A stretch of 64,000 nucleotides of DNA from assembly GCF_013410565.1 (NCBI RefSeq), contig NZ_JACCFO010000001.1, positions 1,178,001 to 1,242,000 of the forward strand. Direction: 5' to 3'. Shown one piece after another: positions 49,628 through 58,264 of the stretch. The first letter of the stretch is position 1; every line of letters begins with the position of its first letter. The DNA comes from Streptomonospora nanhaiensis (GTDB taxonomy: Bacteria; Actinomycetota; Actinomycetes; Streptosporangiales; Streptosporangiaceae). Below the pieces are notes generated by a model, which saw nothing but the letters and a program-made list of their open reading frames with translations, did not search any database and was not told the origin of the DNA. The position numbers and the translations under genes were made by a program.

Positions 49628-50937
49628 CGGGCGCCTCCGGCGGGTCCGGCGCCCACGCGCGCGATGACGGCCTCGCCGTGGGCGGGGAGGTCCTCGGCCT
49701 GGGACAGGGCGACCACGTGGGGGGCGACCTCGGCCAGGGCGGCGCGGTCGTAGGACACGACGTGCATCCCGCGCAGGAAGGTCTGCACGCTGAGCCCGGC
49801 GGTGTGGGCGGCGCTGCCGCCCGTGGGCAGCACGTGGTTGGAGCCGGCGCAGTAGTCGCCCAGGGACACCGGGGAGTGGTCGCCGACGAAGACGGCGCCG
49901 GCGTTGCGGACCCGCGCGGCGTGGGCGTGGGGGTCGGCGGTCATGATCTCCAGGTGCTCGGCGGCATAGGCGTCGACCACCGCCAGGCCGTGGTCGATGT
50001 CGTCCACCAGGACGATCCCCGACTGGCGGCCGGCCAGCGCCTCGGCCACGCGGTCGCGGTGGCGGGTGGCGGGCACGCGGGCGGCCAGTTCGGCCTCGAC
50101 CTTTCCGGCGAGGTCGGTGGAGGGCGTGACCAGCACGGAGGCGGCGACGACGTCGTGCTCGGCCTGGCTGATGAGGTCGGCGGCGACGTAGCCGGGGTCG
50201 GCGGTGTCGTCGGCGAGGATGGCGATCTCGGTGGGGCCGGCCTCGGCGTCGATGCCGATCACGCCCTTGAGCAGGCGCTTGGCCGCGGCCACCCAGATGT
50301 TGCCGGGGCCGGTGACCATGTCGGCGCGCGCGCAGGGGCCGGCGCCGTAGGCGAACATCGCGACGGCCTGGGCGCCGCCCACGGCGTAGACCTCGTCGAC
50401 GCCCAGCAGCGCGCAGGCGGCGAGCACGGTGGGGTGGGGCAGGCCGCCGAACTCGGCCTGGGGCGGGGAGGCCACGGCGAGCGAGGCGACCCCGGCCTCC
50501 TGGGCGGGCACGACGTTCATGACGACGCTGGAGGGGTAGACGGCGCGGCCGCCGGGGACGTAGAGCCCCACGCGGGCCACGGGCACCCACCGCTCGGTGA
50601 CCGTGCCGCCGGGCACGACGGTGGTGGTGGTGTCCTCGCGCCGCTGGTCGGCGTGGACCAGGCGGGCGCGGCGGATGGACTCCTCCAGGGCGGCGCGGAC
50701 CTCGGGATCGAGCGCGGCGAGGGCGGAGTCGACCGCCTCGCGCGGCACGCGGATGTCGGTGAGCGCGACGCCGTCGAACCGCTCGGTCAGCTCGATCAGC
50801 GCCTCGGTGCCGCGGCGGCGGACGTCCTCGCAGATGGGGCGGACCCGGTCGAGGGCGGTCTCGATGTCCAGCTCGGCGCGCGGCAGCAGGTCGCGCGGGT
50901 CGCCGACGGCGCCCCGGAGGTCGATACGGGAGATCAC
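49624..50937 (-). CDS. hisD: Histidinol dehydrogenase
   Basis: 437 residues, zinc enzyme catalysing the last two steps of histidine synthesis with NAD. The family signature is [22 protein letters not shown], with further conserved [18 protein letters not shown] and [23 protein letters not shown] 50937 gives [16 protein letters not shown] -10 ends seven bases before this GTG, so the mRNA would begin at the start codon. First gene of the his operon. Confidence 0.96.
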   Translation of the reverse strand: MISRIDLRGAVGDPRDLLPRAELDIETALDRVRPICEDVRRRGTEALIELTERFDGVALTDIRVPREAVDSALAALDPEVRAALEESIRRARLVHADQRREDTTTTVVPGGTVTERWVPVARVGLYVPGGRAVYPSSVVMNVVPAQEAGVASLAVASPPQAEFGGLPHPTVLAACALLGVDEVYAVGGAQAVAMFAYGAGPCARADMVTGPGNIWVAAAKRLLKGVIGIDAEAGPTEIAILADDTADPGYVAADLISQAEHDVVAASVLVTPSTDLAGKVEAELAARVPATRHRDRVAEALAGRQSGIVLVDDIDHGLAVVDAYAAEHLEIMTADPHAHAARVRNAGAVFVGDHSPVSLGDYCAGSNHVLPTGGSAAHTAGLSVQTFLRGMHVVSYDRAALAEVAPHVVALSQAEDLPAHGEAVIARVGAGPAGGAR

Positions 50938-50943
50938 GCGTTC

Positions 50944-50949
50944 ATTCTA
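50944..50949 (-). promoter_or_regulatory. hisD -10 element, probably leaderless
   Basis: TAGAAT on the minus strand ends at 50944; seven bases further is the GTG at 50937. There is no ribosome site between. No clear -35 was seen. The remainder of 50950-51119 is GC-rich repeats without a gene. Confidence 0.5.
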
Positions 50950-51119
50950 GGGGCCGCGCGCGGGGCCGGTCGGCACCCGGCCGCGCTGGTGGCGGGCCCG
51001 CGGGGCGGCCGGGGGGCGCCTTCGGGGCGTCCGCGCGGCCCGCGGCGCGGGCGGGCGCCCGAAACGGCCCGGAAAGGGCTGAGGGAAGGCTTACCGAAAC
51101 AGCGGTGAATGGGGTCGAA

Positions 51120-51153
51120 TTAGACTCGCCTGAGTTTGGATCACCTAGCCTAA
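51120..51153. promoter_or_regulatory. Iron-box-like (IdeR/DtxR/DmdR) sites upstream of ferritin
   Basis: Read on the minus strand, 51153-51135 matches the 19-base IdeR consensus TTAGGTTAGGCTAACCTAA at about 14 positions, with half-site TTAGGCTAG strongest. A second, weaker match on the plus strand (51120-51138) overlaps it. The sites lie about 85-120 bases before the ferritin start, a position from which iron-bound IdeR activates ferritin genes in mycobacteria. Counted by eye. Confidence 0.5.
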
Positions 51154-51203
51154 ATCAACGTAGCCAAGGTTTTCCTGCGTGTCGCGCATTACTCGGACAT
51201 TAA

Positions 51204-51232
51204 TCGACACCGCATTTCGGCCGCGTTATTAT
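51204..51232 (+). promoter_or_regulatory. Ferritin promoter, leaderless
   Basis: -35 TCGACA (51204-51209), a 17-base spacer and -10 TATTAT (51227-51232). The predicted start is the A of the ATG at 51239, with no ribosome site before it. Confidence 0.65.
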
Positions 51233-51238
51233 TCAGGC

Positions 51239-51811
51239 ATGAACGCGCTGAGAAGAACCGCTGACCACGGCCCCGCCGGCCTCACCAAGTTCCACCGGCT
51301 GCTGCTGGAGCAGGTGGGCCACGAATTCACCGCGTCGCACCAGTACTTCGCGCTCGCGGCCTGGTTCGACGACCGCGACCTCCCGGCCCTGGCCCGGGTG
51401 TTCTACCGCCAGTCGCTGGAGGAGCGCGACCACGCCGCCATGATCGTGCGCTACCTGATCGACAATCACGTCGCGCCCGACATTCCCGGCATCGGGGAAA
51501 TCCAGACCTCCTTCACCGAGCCGCGCGAACTCGTCGCCCTCGCGCTGCGCCAGGAGCAGCAGGTCACCGAGCAGATCAAGGCGCTGGCCAAGGCCGCCCG
51601 CGACGAACTCGACTACACCGGCGAGCAGTTCCTCAACTGGTTCCTCCAGGAGCAGGTCGAGGAGGTCGCCACCATGTCGACCCTGCTCAACGTGGTGGAG
51701 CGCGGCAGCGGCAACATGTTCGACGTCGAGACCTGGGTCACCCGCGAACTGTCCTCCCCCGCCGAGGGCGACTCCAACGCGCCCGAGACCGCCGGCCCCG
51801 CCGTCAGCTGA
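51239..51811 (+). CDS. Ferritin (BfrB/Ftn-type)
   Basis: 190 residues, four-helix ferritin-like iron-storage protein. Ferroxidase ligands are visible: Glu in LLLEQVGHEFTASHQYFAL, the Glu-x-x-His of YRQSLEERDHAAMIVRYL, and the later Glu in LNWFLQEQVEEVATM. No heme-ligand Met is evident, so it belongs with ferritins rather than bacterioferritins. The ATG at 51239 fits the promoter exactly; the in-frame GTG at 51179 would lie upstream of the -35. The last 20 residues are an acidic, disordered tail. Probably iron-responsive through the upstream iron boxes. Confidence 0.93.
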   Translation: MNALRRTADHGPAGLTKFHRLLLEQVGHEFTASHQYFALAAWFDDRDLPALARVFYRQSLEERDHAAMIVRYLIDNHVAPDIPGIGEIQTSFTEPRELVALALRQEQQVTEQIKALAKAARDELDYTGEQFLNWFLQEQVEEVATMSTLLNVVERGSGNMFDVETWVTRELSSPAEGDSNAPETAGPAVS

Positions 51812-51831
51812 CCGCCGCGCAGGCCCCTGGT

Positions 51832-51853
51832 CCCGCCCGCCGCGGCGGGCGGG
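51832..51853 (+). terminator. Terminator after ferritin
   Basis: A perfect 22-base palindrome of C/G (arms 51832-51842 and 51843-51853), 20 bases past the stop codon. Confidence 0.55.
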
Positions 51854-51899
51854 CGCGGTCGCACCCACTCGGGCCCCGGCGGTTGGGCATACTTGAGCA

Positions 51900-52577
51900 A
51901 TGCCTCACCGGTTGCCGCTCTTCCCCCTCGGCACGGTCCTGTTCCCCGGGGCCGCTCTGCCGCTCCACGTGTTCGAGGAGCGCTACCGCCGCCTGGTCGC
52001 CGACGTCCTCCAGACCCCCGAGGGCGAGCCCCGGGTCTTCGGCGTGGTGGGGATCGAACTCGGCCACGAGGTCGGCCCCGGGTCCGCCCACCGGATCGCC
52101 GCGGTCGGCTGCACCGCCGAGGTCCGCACCGCCCGGCGCCGCGCCGACGGCCGCTACGACCTGGTGGTCGAGGGCGGCACCCGGTTCCGGGTCGACCGCC
52201 GCGACGACCCCGACGCCGACACCCCCTTCATCCGCGCCGACACCACGCCCCTGCCCGACGAGGTGGGCCCCGGCGCCGAGGACTACGCTGAGCGTGTCAG
52301 GCGCCGCTTCGGCGTCTACCGCGAGCGCCTGCGCCGCGTCGGCGTGCCCGCCGAGCCGCCCGAGGAGCTCCCGGCGGACCCCCTGCCGCTGTCCTACGCG
52401 GTGTCGGCCGCCATGGTCGTCGACCAGGCCGATCAGCAGGACCTGCTGGAGGCCGACCACGCCGCGGCCCGGCTGGAGCTGGCCGCCGGCCTGCTGCGCC
52501 GCGAGAACCGCGTGCTGGCGTCGCTGCCCGTGCTTCCGGCCGGGCGGTTCCTGCGGCACGAGGTCAACCTGAACTGA
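51900..52577 (+). CDS. Lon-protease substrate-binding (N-terminal-like) domain protein
   Basis: 225 residues consisting of a single LON-NTD/PUA-like domain. The opening LPLFPLGTVLFPGAALPLHVFEERYRRLV is the classic LON-NTD motif, and the helical part (LEADHAAARLELAAGLLRREN) ends it. There is no ATPase or protease domain, so it is a stand-alone member of unknown function. There is no ribosome site before ATG 51900, and a CATACT seven bases upstream suggests a leaderless mRNA. Confidence 0.88.
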   Translation: MPHRLPLFPLGTVLFPGAALPLHVFEERYRRLVADVLQTPEGEPRVFGVVGIELGHEVGPGSAHRIAAVGCTAEVRTARRRADGRYDLVVEGGTRFRVDRRDDPDADTPFIRADTTPLPDEVGPGAEDYAERVRRRFGVYRERLRRVGVPAEPPEELPADPLPLSYAVSAAMVVDQADQQDLLEADHAAARLELAAGLLRRENRVLASLPVLPAGRFLRHEVNLN

Positions 52578-52630
52578 CGGGCGTGCCCCGCGCGGGGCAC
52601 GCGGGCACGAGGCGAGGAGGCACGACAGCG

Positions 52631-53113
52631 GTGAGCGGCAAGGGCACCCCGGCCACGGTGGCGGCGACGCGGGCGGGCATCGCGTTCACCCTGCACCCCT
52701 ACACGGCGGCGGGCGGCGGCGGGTCCTACGGCGAGGAGGCCGCCGACGCGCTGGGCGTGGCGCGCGACCGGGTCTTCAAGACCCTGGTGGCCGAGGTCGA
52801 CGGCGCGCTGACGGTGGGCGTGGTGCCGGTGAGCGCCACCCTGGACCTCAAGGCGCTGGCCGCCGCGGCCGGCGGGAAGAAGGCCGCCATGGCCGACCCC
52901 GCTGCCGCCGAGCGCGCCACCGGCTACGTGCGCGGCGGCATCAGCCCGCTGGGCCAGCGCCGGCGGCTGCGCACGGTCGTGGACTCCTCGGCGGCCGCCC
53001 ACCCCACCGTCTTCGTGTCGGCGGGGCGGCGCGGCCTGCAGATGGAGTTGGCGCCGGCCGACCTCGTGCGCCTCACGGGCGCCGCCACGGGCCCCATCGC
53101 CGCCGGCGGCTGA
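52631..53113 (+). CDS. ybaK: Cys-tRNA(Pro)/Cys-tRNA(Cys) deacylase, YbaK/EbsC family
   Basis: 160 residues. Editing enzyme that clears mischarged aminoacyl-tRNA. SYGEEAADALGVARDRVFKTLVAEVDG has the conserved Lys, DLKALAAAAGGKKAAMAD and GYVRGGISPLGQRRRLRTVVD the catalytic Gly-rich loops. These match YbaK rather than the ProX subgroup. GTG 52631 follows GAGGAGG. Confidence 0.92.
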   Translation: MSGKGTPATVAATRAGIAFTLHPYTAAGGGGSYGEEAADALGVARDRVFKTLVAEVDGALTVGVVPVSATLDLKALAAAAGGKKAAMADPAAAERATGYVRGGISPLGQRRRLRTVVDSSAAAHPTVFVSAGRRGLQMELAPADLVRLTGAATGPIAAGG

Positions 53114-53230
53114 CCCGCGGGTTCGCCCGATCCGCGTGGCGAAGGTCACGATGCCCCTTTCCTCCGTGCCTCTTCGGATTTACCGTTGTGTCACCGAGGT
53201 GCATGGCGCGGGGTCCGTGGAGGAGGCGCG

Positions 53231-54349
53231 ATGGTCACGGCAATCGTGCTCGCAACAGCACTGGGCTACCTGGTCATCGCCGCCTGCTACCTCGCCACGC
53301 GGTGGCGCTACGCGCGCATCCGCCGGGCCGGGCCGCGGCGCCCCGCGGTCGGCCCCGAGGACCTCTCCCCCTTCGAGCTGGGCATGCTGGCCGGCGGCCG
53401 GCAGCGCGTGGGCGAGGTCGCGCTGGCCGAGCTCTACCTGAGCGGCCGCGCGGTGGCGCGCGGCCACGGCATGGTGGCCCGCACGCCGCAGGGCGGTTCG
53501 CCGCCGGCGCCGCTCTCGCCCGCGCCCTTCGCGCGGATGCTCGACGCCCGCCTCACCGCCGGCCGACCCGTCCCGGCCGAGCAGCTGGTGCGGGTGGCCG
53601 CCAAGGGCGACCCCGCCGTGGCCGCCCTGTGGCGGCTGCGCCGGCTGGGCCTGTTCTTCGCGCCCGAGCGGCTGCGCCGGGTGGGCGGGCTGCGCGGCGC
53701 GGCCTGGGGCCTGCACATGCTGATCGGGGTGGCCGGGGTCGCCTCGGGCGGCGCGGCCGTGCTGTGGGCGATGGTCCCCAAGGGCGAGCGCATCGACGCG
53801 GTGCCGCTGGTGTTCGCGGTGGTGCTGATCACCTACCCGTTCCTGCTCTACCTGGCCGACCGGCTGATCGGCGGCATGCAGGGCGCGGTGGTGGCGGCGG
53901 CGCTGGTCACCGGCGCGGCGATCCCGGTGGTGCCGGCGCCGCGCGGGCTCGCGGCCGGACTGGTGCTGCTGGCCGGGTGGTCGGTGCTCAACGGGGTGTA
54001 CCGGTGGACCGGGGGCAAGCTGGGGCCGCGCACGGTGGCCGGCGACGCCCTGCTGGCCGAGGCGCGCGCCGACCTGCCCGGCCCCGAACCGGTCGACACC
54101 GCGCTGCGCGCCACGGCGCTGCTGGGCTTCCAGGCGCTGCGCCGCAGGCCGCGCGCAGGGCGCGTCCCCCAGGGGCCCGCGTGCGCGGAGTTCGCGGCGG
54201 TGCGGTCGTTCGCCGCGGCCTGCGGCAGCGGGGTGGGCCGGCCCAACACCGGCCTGGGCGGCAACTTCGCCGGCGACGGCGGCAGCGGGGAGTGGGGCGG
54301 CGACGGCGCCGCTCCCCCGGCGGCCCGCCGGCGCCCCCAGCCCGACTGA
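53231..54349 (+). CDS. TIGR04222-like membrane protein
   Basis: 372 residues. One N-terminal helix (VTAIVLATALGYLVIAACYL), then the conserved SPFELGMLAGGRQRVGEVALAELYLSG region typical of TIGR04222 proteins. After a basic amphipathic region come three or four more membrane helices (~155-250). The Gly-rich C-terminal tail, with two Cys, resembles the Gly/Cys tails of the family but is shorter in Cys. GGAGGAGG precedes ATG 53231. Function unknown. Confidence 0.75.
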   Translation: MVTAIVLATALGYLVIAACYLATRWRYARIRRAGPRRPAVGPEDLSPFELGMLAGGRQRVGEVALAELYLSGRAVARGHGMVARTPQGGSPPAPLSPAPFARMLDARLTAGRPVPAEQLVRVAAKGDPAVAALWRLRRLGLFFAPERLRRVGGLRGAAWGLHMLIGVAGVASGGAAVLWAMVPKGERIDAVPLVFAVVLITYPFLLYLADRLIGGMQGAVVAAALVTGAAIPVVPAPRGLAAGLVLLAGWSVLNGVYRWTGGKLGPRTVAGDALLAEARADLPGPEPVDTALRATALLGFQALRRRPRAGRVPQGPACAEFAAVRSFAAACGSGVGRPNTGLGGNFAGDGGSGEWGGDGAAPPAARRRPQPD

Positions 54350-54370
54350 CCGCCGGGCGCGGCGCGCCGC

Positions 54371-55114
54371 TCAGGCCCGGCCGCCGCCGGGGCCGGGGGT
54401 GTCCGCGCCGCCGGGGCGTCCGGGGTGCCCGGGCGGCTCAAAGGGGCCGGGGCTCCCGGTACCCTCGGGCCGGCCGCCGCCGTCGGCGGGCCCGGCCCCC
54501 TGATGCGGGCCGGCGGGCCCGGGCGGGTCGCCGCCGCCCTCGCCGGGGTCCTCGGGCGGGCGCGCGCCGGGCACGTCGCCCCGCCACAGGCTGACGGCGT
54601 CGAACAGCCCGTACTGCAGCACGGCGACGAACGGCCAGGCCACCAGCGCGCTCAGCGCCTGGAGCCGCAGCCCCGACTCGACGACGTCGCCGGGCTCGGC
54701 CGCGGCCACCGCGTCGGCGAACTGGGCCGCGTCCAGCAGGGTGCCGGTCTGCCAGGCGGCCGCCGAACCCGCGGCCGAGCCCAGAGCCAGGCCCAGCAGG
54801 CAGGCCAGGCGCAGGTCAGCGCGCACGCGCGCGGCCAGGCGGTACTGCACCATGTAGGCGGCGTAGCCGCAGACGAGCCCGGCGGCCATCGCCATCAGCG
54901 CGAACCAGCCGTCCACGGCGAACGTCGTCTCGGTCACCGGGTAGGGCAGCACCTCGCCGCCGGTGCCCACCGTGACGTCGGGGCGCGGCGCGACCAGCCA
55001 CCACAGCCCGCCCAGCGGCGGGCCCAGCGCGGTGACGGCCCCGGCGACCGCGGCCGCCGTTCTCAGCTGCCGGGGGCGCGCCGCCGCGGCGGGCGCCCCG
55101 TCCTCCTTGCCGAT
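54371..55114 (-). CDS. DUF2567-like membrane protein, start codon unclear
   Basis: Roughly 250 residues. About four membrane helices surround an extracytoplasmic loop (VAPRPDVTVGTGGEVLPYPVTETTFAVDGWFA), the layout of actinobacterial DUF2567 proteins. The last ~60 residues are a Pro/Gly/Glu-rich tail. The start is a problem: there is no in-frame ATG, GTG or TTG between 55273 and the first helix. I list the region from the ATC at 55114, which has GAGAGGAG upstream. GTG 55273 would overlap the divergent DinB gene antisense. Convergent with the TIGR04222 gene. Confidence 0.6.
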   Translation of the reverse strand: MGKEDGAPAAAARPRQLRTAAAVAGAVTALGPPLGGLWWLVAPRPDVTVGTGGEVLPYPVTETTFAVDGWFALMAMAAGLVCGYAAYMVQYRLAARVRADLRLACLLGLALGSAAGSAAAWQTGTLLDAAQFADAVAAAEPGDVVESGLRLQALSALVAWPFVAVLQYGLFDAVSLWRGDVPGARPPEDPGEGGGDPPGPAGPHQGAGPADGGGRPEGTGSPGPFEPPGHPGRPGGADTPGPGGGRA

Positions 55115-55210
55115 CTCGGCGCTCCTCTCGCCTTGTCCGCCTGCCCGGGCGCGGGCGCGCCGGGGGGAAAACCAGTGGTCCGGGCGCGGGAGCCGACCGA
55201 CAATGACCGG

Positions 55211-55750
55211 ATGGAACACACGATCGAGTCCGTGGGGACCTCCGGTCCGGCCCGGCGCGTCGAGCCGCCGCACTCGGCCGACGAGCGCACCATGCTCACC
55301 GCGTGGCTGGACTGGCACCGATCAACCGTACGGGAGAAATGCGCGGGTCTGGACTCGGGGGCGGCCCGGCGGGCGCCGCTGCCGACCTCGCCGCTGATGT
55401 CGATCGGGGGGATCGTCTCGCACCTGCGGTGGGTGGAGCACGCCTGGTTCGAGAGTGTGCTGCTCGGACTGCCCGATCAGGGACCCTATACCAGGGACGA
55501 CCCCGACGCCGAGTGGCGGCTGGGGGCGCGGGTGCCGCTGGCCGAACTCCTGGACGCCTACGACGCCCAGTGCGCCCGCTCCCGCGAGATCACCGCCAGG
55601 CTGGAGCTGGGCAGCACCTCGCGCGGGCGGGCCTCCGACGGCCCGCGCACGCTGCGCTGGGTGCTGGTGCACATGATCGAGGAGACCGCGCGGCACAACG
55701 GCCACCTGGACCTGCTGCGCGAGGCCGCCGACGGCGCCCGGGGGCGCTAG
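55211..55750 (+). CDS. DinB family protein (DUF664-type)
   Basis: 179 residues, four-helix DinB/YfiT fold. Conserved histidines for metal binding are in LMSIGGIVSHLRWVEHAWFE and HMIEETARHNGHLDLLREA. In actinobacteria many such proteins are mycothiol-dependent transferases; that role here is inference. ATG 55211 gives MEHTIESVG and leaves no strong ribosome site. Divergent from the DUF2567-like gene. Confidence 0.85.
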   Translation: MEHTIESVGTSGPARRVEPPHSADERTMLTAWLDWHRSTVREKCAGLDSGAARRAPLPTSPLMSIGGIVSHLRWVEHAWFESVLLGLPDQGPYTRDDPDAEWRLGARVPLAELLDAYDAQCARSREITARLELGSTSRGRASDGPRTLRWVLVHMIEETARHNGHLDLLREAADGARGR

Positions 55751-55761
55751 CGCGCGGCGGT

Positions 55762-55792
55762 GCCGCGCCCCGGGGCGGCCGCGGGGCGCGGC
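55762..55792. terminator. Bidirectional terminator between DinB and PadR genes
   Basis: 10-base perfect arms (55762-55771, 55783-55792) and an 11-base loop between two convergent genes. Neighbouring GC repeats can extend the structure. Confidence 0.5.
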
Positions 55793-55847
55793 GCGGCGGG
55801 GCCGCACCGCGCCCGGTGGGAGGGTGCCCGCCGGCCAGGCGCGGGCG

Positions 55848-56789
55848 TCAGCCGGCCGTGCCGCGGGGGGCGGTGCCGTCCGGCCCGTCCGATCCGTCCG
55901 CGCCGCCGGGTGCCGGCTCCTCTGCGGGGTCCTCCTCGGCGAGGATGCGGTAGAGCCCGCGCTTGGTCTCGCCCAGCAGCCGCTTGGCGCGCTCGACCTG
56001 CTCCTCGGTGCCGGCCTGGGCCACCTGGGCGGCGGCGGCCGACAGCTGGGCGGCCAGCGCGCTGATCTCGGCGTAGCGCGAGAGCGCGTCCTCGTACTCC
56101 TCGGGCACGGCGTCCCAGGGCGGGGTCAGCTCGGCCGCGTGCCGCTCGACGTAGGCGTGGCCCTCGTCGGTCAGCTCGAAGGGCCGCCGGCGCCCGCCCT
56201 CGGCGTTCTCGGCCAGGCGCACCAGGCCCTCGTCCTCCAGTTGCTGCAGCATCGGGTACACCGACCCGGGGCTGGGCCGCCACGCCCCGCCGCTGCGCTC
56301 GCGCCCCTCGCGGATGACCTCGTACCCGCTGCGCGGCTCCTCGGCCAGCAGCAGCAGGATCCCGGTGCGCACGTCGCCCCGGCGCGCCCGGGGGCCGCCG
56401 CGGCGGCGCCGCCCGCCGCCGAACATCTCGAAGGGGTTGGGCGGGAACGGCCCGCCACCCCAGGGGCCGTGCGGCGCGCCCGGCGGAACGGGCGGCATGT
56501 GCGGCGGGTGGGGCGGCGGGAAGCCGGGGTGGTGGCCGCGCCCGCCGGGCCCCCCGTGGCCGCCGGCGGCCGCCCGCAGGACGGCGCGCGGGCCGTGCCA
56601 TCCTCCCCAGCCGCCCCACCGGCCCGGGCGCCCCCGCGGCCCGGTGCGGGGGTCGGCGGCGTCCTCGGTTTCGTCGTGGTCGCGCACGGCGTCGTGCGCG
56701 GCACGGGCCGCGTGCGCGAAGCGGGCGGCGGCCGCGAAGCCGGGACCGCCCGGTCCGCGCCAGGTCCACGGCATCGGAATCGCTGTCAT
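55848..56789 (-). CDS. PadR-family transcriptional regulator with a long Gly/Pro/His-rich N-terminus
   Basis: 313 residues. The winged helix lies at about 138-215 (RTGILLLLAEEPRSGYEVIREGRERSGGAWRPSPGSVYPMLQQLEDEGLVRL), followed by a coiled-coil-like C-terminal helix for dimerisation. In front is a ~135-residue segment rich in Gly, Pro, His and Trp (GRWGGWGGWHGPR; PHPPHMPPVPPGAPHGP), an unusual length for PadR. GGGGAGG precedes ATG 56789. A palindrome CGATATATCG about 75 bases upstream is a likely self-operator. The ligand is unknown; the His-rich stretch might bind metal. Confidence 0.88.
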   Translation of the reverse strand: MTAIPMPWTWRGPGGPGFAAAARFAHAARAAHDAVRDHDETEDAADPRTGPRGRPGRWGGWGGWHGPRAVLRAAAGGHGGPGGRGHHPGFPPPHPPHMPPVPPGAPHGPWGGGPFPPNPFEMFGGGRRRRGGPRARRGDVRTGILLLLAEEPRSGYEVIREGRERSGGAWRPSPGSVYPMLQQLEDEGLVRLAENAEGGRRRPFELTDEGHAYVERHAAELTPPWDAVPEEYEDALSRYAEISALAAQLSAAAAQVAQAGTEEQVERAKRLLGETKRGLYRILAEEDPAEEPAPGGADGSDGPDGTAPRGTAG

Positions 56790-56861
56790 GGCGACCTCCC
56801 CTGGATCGACCAGTCCTCCGTAACGAGCTCCGACACACTACCGACCGTCGGAACAATTACA

Positions 56862-56871
56862 CGATATATCG
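56862..56871. promoter_or_regulatory. Candidate PadR operator
   Basis: CGATATATCG is a perfect palindrome of 10 bases in an AT-rich patch upstream of the padR-like gene. A second palindrome CCGAC-C-GTCGG lies at 56841-56851, and TGTAAT on the minus strand between them could be a -10. PadR proteins often repress their own gene from such sites. Confidence 0.45.
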
Positions 56872-57025
56872 GCAATAGGTCGCGGTCAACGCCCGGCGGT
56901 GGGCGGAGCCGGCCGCGGGCGGCACCCTGTTCACCCGCCGATCGTCGGGGGGACGTTTGGAGGTGGCACCCTGGGACGCCGTCCGCCCCGCCCGGCACCG
57001 GACCCGACCGTCGAAGGGACCCCGC

Positions 57026-58255
57026 ATGACCGGCCCCCGCACCCTGCTCGCCCTCTCGGCCGCCGCCGCGCTGCTGTGGTCGGCGGCGGCCGTGCCCGCC
57101 TCGGCGGACCACGGCGGCCACCGCCCCGGCGGCGAGGTCCGCTTCGCCACCTTCAACGCCTCGCTGAACCGGCCCCAGGAGGGCGGCCTGGTCGCCGACC
57201 TGTCCACCCCCCACGACGCGCAGGCCCAGGACGCGGCCGAGGTCATCCAGCGCACCCGGCCCGACGTGCTGCTGGTCAACGAGTTCGACTACGACTCCGA
57301 GGGGCGGGCCGCCCGCCTGTTCCAGCGCAACTACCTCTCCCACGGCCAGAACGGCGCCGAGCCGATCCACTACCCCTACCGCTACACCGCTCCCAGCAAC
57401 ACCGGCGTGGCCAGCGGCCTGGACCTCGACAACGACGGGCGCACCGTGACCGAGCCCGGGCAGGGCGGCTACGGCGACGACGCCTACGGGTTCGGCGCCT
57501 TCCCCGGCCAGTACGGGATGGTGGTGTACTCCCGCTACCCCATCGACACCGGCGCGGTGCGCACCTTCCAGACCTTCCGCTGGGCCGACATGCCCGGCGC
57601 GCTGCTGCCCACCGACCCCCAGACCGGCGAGCCCTTCTACTCCGACGAGGAACTGGAGCGGTTGCGGCTGTCGTCCAAGAGCCACTGGGACATCCCCGTG
57701 CGCACCGGCCGCGGCAAGCCCGTCCACCTGCTCGCCGCCCACCCCACGCCGCCCTCCTTCGACGGCCCCGAGCGCCGCAACGTGGCCCGCAACCACGACG
57801 AGAACCGCTTCTTCGCCGACTACGTCTCGCCCGGCCGCGGCGGCTACATCTACGACGACGACGGCCGCCGCGGCGGCCTGCGCCCCGGCGCGCGGTTCGT
57901 GATCGCCGGCGACCTCAACGCCGACCCCAACGACGGCGACGGCCACCCCGACGCCACCCGCCAACTGCTGGAGCACCGCCGCGTCAACGGCGGCCTGCTG
58001 CCCGCGAGCGAGGGCGGGCCCCAGGCCGCCGCGGCCCAGGGCGGCGCCAACACCGGGCACACCGGCGATCCGGCCCACGACACCGCCGACTTCGGCGACG
58101 TCCCCGGCCCCGGCAACCTGCGCGTGGACTACGTCCTGCCCTCGCGCGGGCTGCCGGTGCGCGGCACCGGGGTGTTCTGGCCCGCCGCCGGCGAGCCCGG
58201 CGCCGAGGCGGCCGCCGCCTCCGACCACCACCTGGTCTGGCTGGACGTGCGCTGA
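57026..58255 (+). CDS. Secreted endonuclease/exonuclease/phosphatase-family protein
   Basis: 409 residues. Signal peptide (~1-28, ending ASADHGGH), then an EEP-fold metallohydrolase. Catalytic markers are RFATFNASLNRP, DVLLVNEFDYD (metal Glu), HLLAAHPTPPSFDG, VIAGDLNADPNDGDG and the terminal SDHHLVWLDVR. The insertion between them (YRYTAPSNTGVASGLDLDNDG) is common in secreted actinobacterial members. The substrate may be nucleic acid or a phospho-compound. ATG 57026 gives the intact signal peptide. Confidence 0.88.
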   Translation: MTGPRTLLALSAAAALLWSAAAVPASADHGGHRPGGEVRFATFNASLNRPQEGGLVADLSTPHDAQAQDAAEVIQRTRPDVLLVNEFDYDSEGRAARLFQRNYLSHGQNGAEPIHYPYRYTAPSNTGVASGLDLDNDGRTVTEPGQGGYGDDAYGFGAFPGQYGMVVYSRYPIDTGAVRTFQTFRWADMPGALLPTDPQTGEPFYSDEELERLRLSSKSHWDIPVRTGRGKPVHLLAAHPTPPSFDGPERRNVARNHDENRFFADYVSPGRGGYIYDDDGRRGGLRPGARFVIAGDLNADPNDGDGHPDATRQLLEHRRVNGGLLPASEGGPQAAAAQGGANTGHTGDPAHDTADFGDVPGPGNLRVDYVLPSRGLPVRGTGVFWPAAGEPGAEAAAASDHHLVWLDVR

Positions 58256-58264
58256 GGCCGAGCG

